Below, one piece after another: positions 12,635-24,000 of a DNA stretch of 60,000 bases. The DNA is taken from NCBI RefSeq assembly GCF_037975245.1, contig NC_092581.1, positions 1,254,501 to 1,314,500 on the forward strand. Reading direction: 5' to 3'. The position numbers and the translations under genes were made by a program. This stretch comes from Apostichopus japonicus (Eukaryota > Echinodermata > Holothuroidea > Aspidochirotida > Stichopodidae). Position 1 is the stretch's first letter. Each line of letters begins with the position of its first letter. The notes beneath the pieces were generated by a model. The model was given only the letters and a program-made list of their open reading frames with translations, was not told the origin of the DNA and ran no database searches.

Positions 12635-12639
12635 CTAGA

Positions 12640-13000
12640 AATAGAAATAAAGACAGTATGACTACAGGTTGACTACAAAAAAAAAACACCCGTATAGACA
12701 GCATCGGGTAAACAGATAAACTGACGACAAATATGACTACAACTTGACTACGGTATATCACATATATTTTAGCCGGGCAGAGGATATGCTGCTGACTACA
12801 TGACTACAGTACTACTACAAATTGACTATACGGTACACCACATATATTTTAGCCGGACAGAGGATATGCTGCTGACAACATGACTACAGTCCGACTACAA
12901 ATTAACTACGGCACACCACATATATTTTAGCCGGACATAGGGTATGCTGCTGACAAAATGACTAGAGTATGACTACAAATTGACACACGGTACAAGATAC
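12640..13000. repeat. Diverged tandem repeat, period about 79 bp
   Basis: CATATATTTTAGCCGG recurs at 12761, 12841 and 12919, each followed by a GGATATGCTGCTGAC-like block and GACTACA motifs. It begins next to the acceptor of the LRRNT exon of the RXFP-like gene. Confidence 0.85.
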
Positions 13001-13480
13001 TTTCGGTTGGATAGACAAACTGCGCTACTGATTAACGGACGACAATATAACTAGAAATGTGCTACGTAAACAGGCAAGGGAATAGGGGGCTCTCACACCC
13101 CGTCCATCCAGGTAATACACCACCCCCCCCCCCACACACACACACAGTCATGGCACAATCATGCACAATCGTGAATACAAATGCATCACAAGTTACATGC
13201 AGGACATGTGTATTGCACACCTCTTCAAATTGTTGCTGTCCCTCCAACCAACTCAGAGTTCATGGCTATGGGCCCGAACATTGACCGTACATCATACATA
13301 CCACCTAGTTTGATCTGTTATTCAATATGATCATTTCAACACATTGTTTAATTTATCTGACTGATTAAGAAATATCATCAGTATAAATGCTTTGATTGCA
13401 AGGAGCTGTATAGCTCGAGCTATATTCTGTTGATCAGTCCAATTCAAACTCTTTCGCTATGAAACAAAGACGCAACTTAC

Positions 13481-13564
13481 TGCAGGTTACTGGAGGGGGT
13501 CTTTCCTCGGAATCTTCTTTTTTCCCAAAAAGAAAGTCAAAGTTGTTGGTATTGTCCATGTCAT
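13481..13564 (-). CDS. RXFP-like gene: LDLa-LRR linker exon
   Basis: The 84-bp exon lies between a CAACAG acceptor and a GTAAGT donor, phase 1 at both ends. It encodes residues 90-116 after completing Asp89: an acidic segment (DDMDNTNNFDFLFGKKEDSE) followed by RPPPVTC. C116 is the first cysteine of the LRR N-cap. The position between LDLa and LRRNT, and the NNFDFLF pattern, match the RXFP1 linker, which takes part in relaxin binding and activation. It is too short to identify alone; phase continuity with both neighbours is the main support. Confidence 0.75.
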
Positions 13565-13751
13565 CTGTTGAGCGAGGAGAACAAAAGATATGGAAAATGT
13601 TGGTTACATCAATTGAATCTGTCGGTCGTGTTGATCAATTAGTCTGTCTGTCTGCAGTGTCCGTCTGTCTGCTTGACATTCCCCTCCCCTAGCCCCGACC
13701 CTCGCCGTCTGGTGCCCCCCTTCCCCTAACCCTACTTTTAGCTTATCTTAC

Positions 13752-13931
13752 CGCAATCCTCTTCATCCTCGTCCGCTCCGTTCGCACAGTCAACCACGGA
13801 GTCGCAGTGTTTACTTTGCAGGACGCACTCCGTTGAGTTACCGCAGGGAAATTCCGTAACTTGGCAATGGCCGTGTACGTCAGAGGAGGACTGCCGTCGG
13901 ACCCGATGCAGCTCCACAGATTGGTCAACTT
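13752..13931 (-). CDS. RXFP-like gene: LDL-receptor class A exon
   Basis: The 180-bp exon is phase 1 on both sides, so it is a symmetric module. It encodes residues 29-88. An RVRR motif (38-41), a fit to the furin consensus, precedes the LDLa domain. LDLa cysteines are C51, C58, C64, C71, C77 and C88, with the hydrophobic F56 in its usual place. The calcium cage is mostly conserved: D72, D76, D82 and E83, with Asn79 where Asp is usual. NST at 60-62 is an N-glycosylation sequon. In RXFP1/2 the LDLa module is required for receptor activation after hormone binds elsewhere. The donor GTAAG follows TGC-G. Confidence 0.88.
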
Positions 13932-14206
13932 CTACAAAAAAACACAGAAATTTAAGTCAAGTTAAATACATATCTCAACCACTGTTTCAATAACTTTAAG
14001 AAGTTACCAGAAAAAATGAGGAATGACGTATTACGCATCCGAAGCTCATTTAATAAAGTGGCTGGGATAGTTAGTCTAACATACAGACTATCAAGTCAGT
14101 TCCATTCAGATGCACAAGAGAGGGAAATATGAAAGAGTTCGCACCCTAAAATAACATGAATAATAACGTGTATAATCCATTAAAACATTGCCAACTACAA
14201 GTGGGT

Positions 14207-14311
14207 GTTGGACGCCGTTGGACGTCACTGGACGCCGTTGGACGCCACTGGACGCCGCTGGACGCCGTTGGACGTCGTTGGACGACGTTGGACGCCGTTG
14301 AACGCCGTCCA
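14207..14311. repeat. 10-bp minisatellite (TGGACGCCGT)
   Basis: About ten tandem units of TGGACGCCGT with single-base variants (TGGACGTCAC, TGGACGACGT). It is GC-rich and CpG-rich inside an AT-rich intron of the RXFP-like gene, 280 bp upstream of the LDLa exon on that strand. Confidence 0.93.
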
Positions 14312-15770
14312 AATTTCTTCCATTGTTCTATATTAACTTAAAGAACTTAGTTTGGTGTAGTTATTAAAAATGTGTAAAACAATTGAGTATAACATTAAAT
14401 TTAGGCCTACACTGAGGTCATGACGTCATGGAAACCTTCAAGCAGACGTCGCTCATTCGCTTCCCATTTCATTTCATCAAGGGTTTTTAACTTCCATCAA
14501 TTTACGTGCTATCTTCAAACCGGCCACCAATATCGATCTCGAGTAAGGAGTTTATTGATCATATTGATTATAGATCGGATATTGATCATAAAAATTCTCC
14601 GAATGGTTTCAGTTTTGAGAGGCATAGTCCATTTTAGTTTGTTTTCGTCTCCGCATACAATTGACATAGAACGTTATAGACATTTACTACTACAATTTTA
14701 TCTTTCGTAATCAAATACGATAAAGCTCTTAGAAGACCGTACTGAGATGAAATTATATTAATTTCGAGGATTTATTGATTGATTAGACAGAACTAGATCA
14801 GATGTCAAGAAAGATTCAGTTTATTCAAACGGAAGAAAAATCTCAGCAGCATATGGTTGATTTTGTTTTTATTTTTTCACTTTTAAATTCTCTAGAGAAT
14901 GTGGGCGTATTCTTGTAACATTCTTGTTACGCACAGAACGTTTTTGTTTTACATTATTTTATTCCTGTTTTTCAAAATTCCGACGGAAAAGGGGAAATCG
15001 AATGTTTACCATTTCAAAATTAATTTAATTAAAAGTGTGTTTTGATATTCGTAATTTCCGTCAACAGTTTTACCGGTTATATTTTGGTAAAAACGTTTTT
15101 TATTACATCGCCTTAAGGTAGCGTACAATAGTCGAACAACGTCTAAGTATTCATGTTGCCATATTTTGGCGACTTCTTGTCTAGTAAACGCAGTTCTCTG
15201 TGGTATTTTGTTTTCTCATAAGGGAAAACAAAGGCGAAGGAAAGCAAGACCGGGCATGTTTACGAACTGAAGATTTTAATATTCGTCAATTTTGTGGAAA
15301 ATTGAGGATTGCAATTTATATTATAAACATAAATGTCGTATGTCAAAACGAGGTTTCGGGCTGGAATATAAACAAAAACAATGATATAAAAATAAAGTTG
15401 TTTTGGAATATGAAACACAGGGCAAAGTATATACAAATACTATTAGGTTTATTGTTAGTTGCCCTAGTTACATATATTAACTTTCCAAAATGAATAATAC
15501 CATGACCAAAGTCTCCAAACTTATAGGTTAACTTCTCCACATGGTGGGTACCGGATAGCTAGAATGTTTTGCAATGATAACGTATTGTTAAAGACTTGTG
15601 CTGCGTGTGTATGCATGTGCATGTATGTATGTTTCAAACCCATGATATTAATACAATACCGTTAAAATTGCTCAAAATTGTTATCAAATAATTAGATATT
15701 ACACCCTTCCATTTTCCATTATTCCCTTACTCATTTCGTCGAGAGATTGGTGGTCAAGTTAAGAGAGAGA

Positions 15771-15889
15771 GATGAAATATGTGATTCAGAGAGTCCAGAA
15801 AGCAGCAAAATATATTGTTTTCTAAACGAAACACAACGTTTAAAGGTCTTGTAAATCACAATAGTAAATCCGGCTATAACCTAGTTATA
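15771..15889 (-). repeat. Dispersed repeat, copy B (inverted to copy A)
   Basis: GATGAAATATGTGATTCAGA and AGTCCAGAAAGCAGCA are the inverse of the 4.3-kb copy. A GA-rich simple repeat flanks it where copy A has a CT-rich one, so the flank may belong to the element. Confidence 0.85.
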
Positions 15890-18379
15890 TGTGTTATCAG
15901 TGTTGATGTGTAATACCGTCCATAATATTTCGCAAAATTATACTAATCTGCAAAAAAGGGAGGCCGCCTCTATGCGAAGTGTCGCCAGGTTCATTTGCCT
16001 TTTCATTCACCTTCATTTATTTCTACTTAAATTAACCTTATTCAATGTCAAGGATATCATGTTTTATCATGTTAACCTGACAAACTTTTATTAAATACAT
16101 TTTTTTTACTTTAAACAATATTGTTTAATTATATGATCATATAGCAACCACAGCAGTTATTTTACATAACATCAAGTCAGCATAGGCCATACAAAGGGCT
16201 TATAGCCTGGATTTCACAGACCGTTTAGTGACAAACAGAACGCGAAAACAGAGACAGCCTATATAAACTCTTCATACTCTTATTAAAAAAAGGAAAATTA
16301 AATTCTTCGCCATTCTCACTAAACATCCTACTTTATACGACACCGTATCACAATACCCGAACCTTGTGAAAGCCTATAGTTAACATTATATTTAAGTTAA
16401 CCGAGTTACGTCAAGATTAAAAGAGTACTAATTCATCCAAATTTACCTTTATTGAATGACGTGACGCTTGATAAAACACAGTAATCTAATAAACTCATTA
16501 ATAAAAATTAGCTACGTATTTACTGACCGCAATCTTCCCCATTTTTAGCGTGAATTTTGTGGATAGTTTTAGTAACAGTTATTTCCTGTTTGTTAGCAAA
16601 ACGACAACAGCCACGGCCAGTTTATATATTTATTTATTTTACCTTTTTCTTTCTTGGTAGGTAATTGTCAAATAAAACGGTTTAATTTCCTGGCTTAGAA
16701 TTAATTGAGCAAAGCTATTTGGAAGAATCAAGTCATAAATTTTAACAAAAAGGTTCTAAAATAACGATTCTATTTTGTCTTTTATCTGATGAACTTACGA
16801 AAACTTCGCGACAGAAAGGGCTCATCTCTTCGATTTGTTTAGGATGTAATAATGAGAAGAACGCTGTTATCACACCAAACTATCTATAAGTATACACTGG
16901 CAGCATGTCAAAACAAACACCCAGTCGGGTTAGTTTCATGAAACCAACTTCTATGATCAATTCTGATGTTTAGGCATCCTGGTCAAACCGTGAATTCTAA
17001 AACCGTAAAACGGTACTATATCGTGGACAAACATATAAGTGTTCATAATTACGAATAAAGTATCAAGGAAGAGGGTAACGGTTGTAAACCTCCAATACTT
17101 AAGAGACACGAGAGTATAGTTTATAAAAATTATAAAAAATGGAATTAACTTTCTTATTCTGAATTGTATTCTCGTTCTTAAAACTTGATGCAAGAGAACA
17201 AGAACAACTCAAAATGCTGCAGCTTCCTAGAAATTTCTGCAACTGGACCGCAAAAGGCCTTGCTCTAGCTTGACCTTGATGCTGACTAACCACTACCACA
17301 CCCCCCCCCCTTCTCCCCCTGAAGCAGAAGTACCATTCTTCGCATATGTAATGTGGTCTTTACCTGATTATCTTTTTTCTCCCCCCCCCCCCTCTCACCC
17401 TGTCTCCACCTCTCTCTCTCTCTCTTCTCATCCAGGGTATTGTCGTAAGTTGCATACACATAACACACAATAGATGAAATAAGGTTACATATAAGCTACC
17501 TTGCAAAAACAGATATTCCAAAAAAATATTAAAAAAGATTACCTTATGAAAAGCATAGTACATTCCAAAAACCTCGTAAACTCCTCGGAGAGGGTGGGCG
17601 GGGGGGGGGGGGGTGTTAGAATCAGACAAGGTTGCTGAAATTGGTTGGAACCTCAAAGGTAATAGAATTTCATAGGTGGTGAAAATCATTGCAGTTGAAA
17701 TTATTAAGGTCATTGTCTACCTTCACCCCCCCTCCCCTCCCCGCCCCAAATTGCCGGGACCCTGAATAGGTACTGTACTATTTCATAACAAAAGGCTAAC
17801 CTTATATAAATGCTTCGAAATCTACCTAACAACCATAACCAAGAACAATTTTGTTTGTCAAAGATTAAACTTGCTACTAAAACTATAACAACTAGGAGTT
17901 ATGTGTACATTCAATGAATATGTCCCTTAATTATTTTTATTAAATTTTACTTACATTCCACCTACATTTTTTTTACCTATATTGTTTTTAACCGTTTCTT
18001 ATCTATTCTTCTTCTGTTTCTCCTTCTTCCTTTTTCTTTTAACAAATTGTGATCACATATTCGATAGCATATCCGAAATAACGAATCTAATTAAGTCATG
18101 AATTGTAAATAACGGTCCCTACATTTATGATGATAGAATGCTGCAGTGTATACCCTTACTTAGACGAGGTAATCAAATTAAAAGGGCTAGAAGATTACTT
18201 GCAGTGTACCAAAACAAATCCTGCCTCATGAGAGAGCCACGCACGCAACCGTTAGATATATAAGATTTTAATTTAATTAGAAATTATAAGGGAAATGACC
18301 AGTATAGTGAAGTTTCTCCTGTCACTGAAGATTTTAATCGATATAACATGCTACATTGAAAACGTATCAACTGCGCATG

Positions 18380-18585
<206 letters not shown>

Positions 18586-20185
18586 ACTTCATACAAATTC
18601 AAGGATTTATTTAGCTTGAAATATCACTCGTACAATCCTAGTAGATAACATTCAAAACGTCCAACAATAACATGTTCTGTAAGGCTATAGTTCATTAAAA
18701 ATGTTAAAAGTTTATAATAAAGGAAAGGAATTAGCAATAACAGGTAGGACTGCCACGCAACACGTTGTATGTTACTACATCAGTTCTTCCAGAAGCTTAT
18801 GTCTTGGTTTGTTTTGTTAAGTTCAAGGTAATGGTGTCATTATGATTGGTCAACATGAGATCAAGAACGTTATTGAATGTACTATTTACCCTTCGCAATC
18901 TATGTGTATGTGTCGGCATATACAAATTGACAATTGATTCTGATATGAGGGACAACAAATAATTTACAAAACATTTTAAAAGTACACACACACAAAAATA
19001 CCTCAGAAATGACCCTTTTAATATTTTAGAACTTTTTAGAACTTTTAATGTATTTTATGTAATCACCAATTGTCTTTTTGTTAGTTTCAAAAAGTACCTT
19101 TTTGATAAAACACATTCATAAAGTAATGGAATTTGTGGGTTGGAATGCACAGAGAATTCATTTGGACCTTTCTATTCCTTTATACCCTCAATTTGAAGTC
19201 ATGTTGTTGTTCCAACGCCTCTTTAATTCTCACCCCCCCCCACTTCACTCCCACCCACTTCACACACCCCCAGTTCAACTCTCGTCCGCTGCTCCTTGTA
19301 TTTCATCTGTCATCCTCTAATATTAGTCCTAGAAATCGTGCCATTCGCTCTGAAATTCACTACTTAATACAATATCTGAATGGAGTCCAATTACATATAT
19401 TATTAATCAACACATAAGTGGTCTGTCTGTGGTTTCCAAGTCTCAAATTTCATTGTACATTTATTCTGTAGCAAAAAGTTAACGTTTGTGTTCAATTTTA
19501 TGTTCAAAGTTTATGTAACAAAATTTTCTTTTCATTGTCACGAATTTAAAGTGCACAAATTCTGAAACTGGGTCACATTAAGGGAAACGGTTAATATTAA
19601 AAATTGCATCACGCAATATACGATTATTCCATCAAATAAAGAATATTTACTTAATACATGATAAGTTCTCTAAAATCAGTCCTTAATGCATTATTGTATT
19701 TATCAAAATGTCTACGTCAACTGAGCAAATTAAAAAGGTTTTTGTTTTTCTCCCAACTATGTAATAATTTTTTTTATTTATTTAGTTTTTGTTACTTAAA
19801 GTCTATTCCTCCCCGTTTGGAGAGATCAACCAATCACACTGCAGATGGAGGGCATTCAATATTCCTCAACCTTTTGTAAATTGACAAGGAATATAATTGT
19901 TTTTAATGCATTGGTTGTTCGTGTGTTCAATGAGTATCCAATCAAAATGTGTTTAGATTTACGTTATAAATCGTGATGCCACCGCACATAAATATAATAT
20001 AGGCCTAGCTGTATGCGGTACTATTACTTAGTAACATAAACATCCTAGTTAAATTATTCTTCTATTTTCATTTCAATAAAAGAGAGATAGAAACTATGGA
20101 ATTTATAATAATTTTATTGTTATTCTCAGGGGATGTCTTAAATGGTTTCAGATGTTTTGCTATGTCCATTAATAATTAAAAAAAA

Positions 20186-20240
20186 AATATATAGATATAT
20201 ATATATATAGATATATATATATATAAAATATATATATATA

Positions 20241-20295
<55 letters not shown>

Positions 20296-20300
20296 ATATG
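20186..20300. repeat. Interrupted (TA)n microsatellite
   Basis: TA repeats with ATAGATAT, AAATATAT and GTATGTATA interruptions, about 115 bp. Confidence 0.93.
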
Positions 20301-20929
20301 TACCAATATGACGTCTATAATAAATCATATTCCTTTACCATTCTTATAAATGTTTGTGTCTGAGGGAGGATGCAGGGCGGGAATCCAGGATTTTGTCAAC
20401 TTGGAGTGGTGTGACGCTGAGGTGGTTGACGCCAACACACTAGGGGTATGAGCCGTTTACATTCCCGCCCACTGCCCCCCCCCCCCTCCTCCTATAATGA
20501 ATTATGTGGTATATTTAGTTATATAAGTTATATCGGTGTTGCAAGATGAAGTCTAAATGCAAGTTCATGATAATAACTACTTTTGAATATTTTGTTTGAA
20601 GATGAAAAGGGGGAGTGTTGACCCCCTCAATCACTAGGCCTATATGCTGGGTTTTCTAATCTATATGATGGATTGTATAGCATTAATCCTATGACTTTTT
20701 GTTTTCGTTAATCAAAACTTTTACAAAGCCGCCGCAGTATAGTATATATTATCCAATTTCGTCTTTAATATACCTAAATACGTTAGCATCCACAATTTGA
20801 GTAAATTCCATCTTAGAAACTCCAAATGTTAATCAGATTTATAGCGCTATTCACCTTAAATGAATTATGGAGCGAAACGTCAAGGTCTTGAAAATAAATT
20901 AGCTAATTAGACGAAAGTAAGATACTTAC

Positions 20930-21014
20930 CTTTACCGGCAAACGTGACCCCGAGAAATAGTGCAGCGATTAATACCTGTAGTATCTTATGACAGATGAGT
21001 GCCATCGTTTTCAT
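20930..21014 (-). CDS. RXFP-like gene, first coding exon: signal peptide
   Basis: Begins with ATG at 21014 (MKTMALICHKIL...), with a second in-frame ATG at 21005. A hydrophobic core (ILQVLIAALFLGV) is followed by a small-residue cleavage region (TFAG), which fits a type I signal peptide of about 26 residues. The donor is GTAAG at 20929-20925 and the exon ends with one nucleotide (G) of a split codon. It joins to AA of the LDLa exon as GAA (Glu29). Just upstream a pyrimidine-rich stretch followed by CAG (ending at 21026) looks like a good 3' splice site, so a non-coding 5' exon probably lies further upstream. The first intron is about 7 kb. Confidence 0.8.
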
Positions 21015-21025
21015 ATATGCTCCCT

Positions 21026-21060
21026 CTGTTGATTATTTTACATGAAAAGAGAGAAGAAAA
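21026..21060 (-). promoter_or_regulatory. Probable 3' splice site of a 5'-UTR intron ahead of the receptor start codon
   Basis: On the minus strand a pyrimidine tract (about 21058-21044) precedes CAG ending at 21026, 11 bases before the ATG at 21014. This is the arrangement of an intron acceptor, so the transcription start is likely at an upstream non-coding exon, not here. No TATA box was recognised near the ATG. Inference from sequence pattern only. Confidence 0.45.
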
Positions 21061-24000
21061 CAAATGATGACGTAAGTTATGACGTGTAATAGATTATGAG
21101 CATTGTGTTATTTGTTTTGGTTACTTCTGTAAAGAAAGAAAAAATATCATCGTTTTAGTTTTTAGCTAGAATATATATCATTCATGGAAAAACCGTTGTT
21201 GTGAGTTAAATTTGCTGTTTAGCTGTTATATCCTAATAGAATGGCACTTTGTCCTTTACATAAACAAAATATCACTATTGCTTCTGAGCCATATTGTTTT
21301 TGCGCGCGCGCACGCACGCGTCAAAGGGGATCCGGTGCTCTATGTTTAGTCTTGTTCACGGCTTATAGGTCCACATCCACATCCCACCCCACTCACCCAG
21401 CGAAGTGAACAAGTTGCACTGTTTGTTGATGGCTTTAGCATACTGTCAGTAAACTGGCTAAAAATCATCGGTTAGCGGTGATCCACTCCTTCCCCGCACC
21501 CACACCTAGCCACCTAATATTCCCTTCTCATCGCCCTATCTTCACCCACCCTGTCCGAACCCACCGTTACGTCATGTCCATCACAACTCACGCTTCATCG
21601 TCGTTATACGCAGAAATATTTCTAGCCAAGGAATCATATTTTCGTGCCAAGTCACGATATACGAGCTAAGCGACTGTACATGTTAAAGTATCAAGCCTTG
21701 CAGGCGTCTTGTCTTTACGAATTCTCTTGCTTCTAATGTCATGTAATGTTAAATTCTAGACACGACAAAACGCTGCTTGGATGTTACACACATCTTCAAA
21801 AGTATTAAATAAGTATACGAATGAACCAATCGTTAATTCTTCACTTCTCTCTGCACAGAATTCCTTCTCTTTCTTGTATTATTTTTTCTTCTTCTTTTGT
21901 TGTCATGATTTAAATTGATAATTTTATTGTCAAATAATTTGGTGTGAGCAATAAACTTAAAATTATTTTATATTTATATCATTTGAAAATCAAATTTTCA
22001 ATTGATTTGCAAAAGGTCGTTGTCCAATCTTGAGGAGACTTTGTGACTAAGTTTTATCACGTTATTGATTCAATGAAAATTAAATCAACATAATTATATA
22101 TATATATATATATATATATTAATCAATTTTTGAAAGTAAACAATATATGATCAATATATTACAAATTATTTTGGGAAGTGAATCCATTCGGTTGCTATTT
22201 TCAAACGATCATCTTTTTGTCCTCTGCGTTCAAGTTCATCATTTTTCTCGTCAATCCGTTTAAATTTAACAGAAAAGATAATATACATTGATAGTCGTTC
22301 CAATGTCACCGATTCCCATGTTCCATTGAAATGAATATTTGCACACAATAGAGCTAGATAACTTCAAAACATTACTAGCCAGGGGCATGACCACGTATAA
22401 TTCTCTCCACCCCTCCCCCTCCCACAACACCCCACCCCTCCACCTTACAAAACGAGGTGGTTGCTGCACTGTAACTTGAACACACATTTATTGCTTTATC
22501 TTTGACAATGATACAACTCGCTAAAATAAATCTTGTCAGCAGTTATCCTTTACCTATTAGCCATAATCCTTCGAAACATAAACCCGAGAATGCAAACAAT
22601 ATTTTATCTTATCATGTCTCCTCGATTCTCATTGCTACATATTATAAAAATATAAAATAATAAATAGAGTTAAATTCTGACAACGTTTTTCCTATATACA
22701 GAAATATAAAATAGGTTTCTGTCTTGTGAAATACACATATCCCTAATTGCTTTCGATTGATTTTTTTCTCTCTTTTTTTTGGGGCTGCATTTCAAGTGTT
22801 ATTATTCAATTTTGGAAAGCCTGTTTGGAGAGAGGATATCTCGTTCAAGGATACTCCACCAAACAGGTGTCCTAGACGAATCAATCTTGACCTTACCAAA
22901 AACTAGAACGAGAAATTTTTAAAGACGATTTGTTTGTCATGGATTAAGAGAATTGAAGTGGGTCGAATCTATATCTTATCACGTGATGAGGCTTAATCGA
23001 TTTATTGATTGATTTTGTTTGATTGTATTAAAATTGTGGTCCCATTATTGCATGTGTAGCATATTATTGATAATAATACTACCTCAAAATTGGTAAAGGG
23101 CCTGATGTTGCAATATATATATATATACGAAGAATCTTCTTCAAAAGGCTTAAAACTTAATACTCGGAAATAAAAGGGACTTTCTCTTGAAAAACAAGAA
23201 CAACAATTTGAAGAGTTTCGATCAAACTTAATCGTCACTTTCAGAAATACCAAGAACGTGTCTTCCGTTAATTTGATTAATTAAAAAGACATTTCTTGTG
23301 AGAGAGACAGAGGGGTGGGGAGAGAGTAAAGTTTATGTAAAGAACTTTCTATCACCGATGCTATTAACAACAGACTCTTTATTAGATAATATTTTTCTTC
23401 AATTGTTCAATAAAATGCCATCAGTATATTTGACCTAAAATATGTTTGAAAGTTAAATCATTTTCTTCACGTCACAGACGGAAGTATATGTTTTATAATA
23501 CTTCCAAAAGTTATTCCAAGCATTTTATTTTGCAGAGTTTTAATACATTACCATGGTTCGAAAGTCAAGAGTTCTTGATGTATTATTTTAAGCAAACGAA
23601 ACACTATCATATTGTTTATTAACAATAGAAATCGAAAACCCGACAATTAAACAATAAATCTACAGCTGTCTGGGAATCACCTCAAATAACCAAACTATTA
23701 TTATTTTTTGTCGAGATAAAGAAAGACATTAGAAATCCGATTGTCTCAAGAGAGTGCTATTAAATTCTTTTCTTTGTAAAGAACGGAGGGGGTGGTTGTT
23801 GGTTCTTGTTGATCTCATCGATCGAGAAACAAAGAAAAACAACAACCAAAACTGTAAATTGAAATTCCTCGCTTTTTATTCTCCTATGAAAGTTTTATAT
23901 TATACGTAACTTAACGTGCCCCTGTAGGTAATGTGTATAGTATCAAATAGTTCGAACCAGGTCACAATAAGGACATTTACCTCAAGGTGTCGATCACACG

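Noticed and set aside
13459-13692. Plus-strand frame over the receptor linker exon
   Set aside because: Antisense shadow; the minus strand has matching splice sites and phase.
15200-15493. 97-codon plus-strand frame ending in a hydrophobic helix (ILLGLLLVALVTYI)
   Set aside because: It looks like a type II signal anchor at its end, but the rest is AT-rich filler, no downstream exon was found, and it runs antisense in a receptor intron.
16530-16615. Minus-strand stretch ending GEDCG before GTCAGT, like the end of the LDLa exon
   Set aside because: Only three cysteines in the wrong spacing and a stop shortly upstream; not a second LDLa module.
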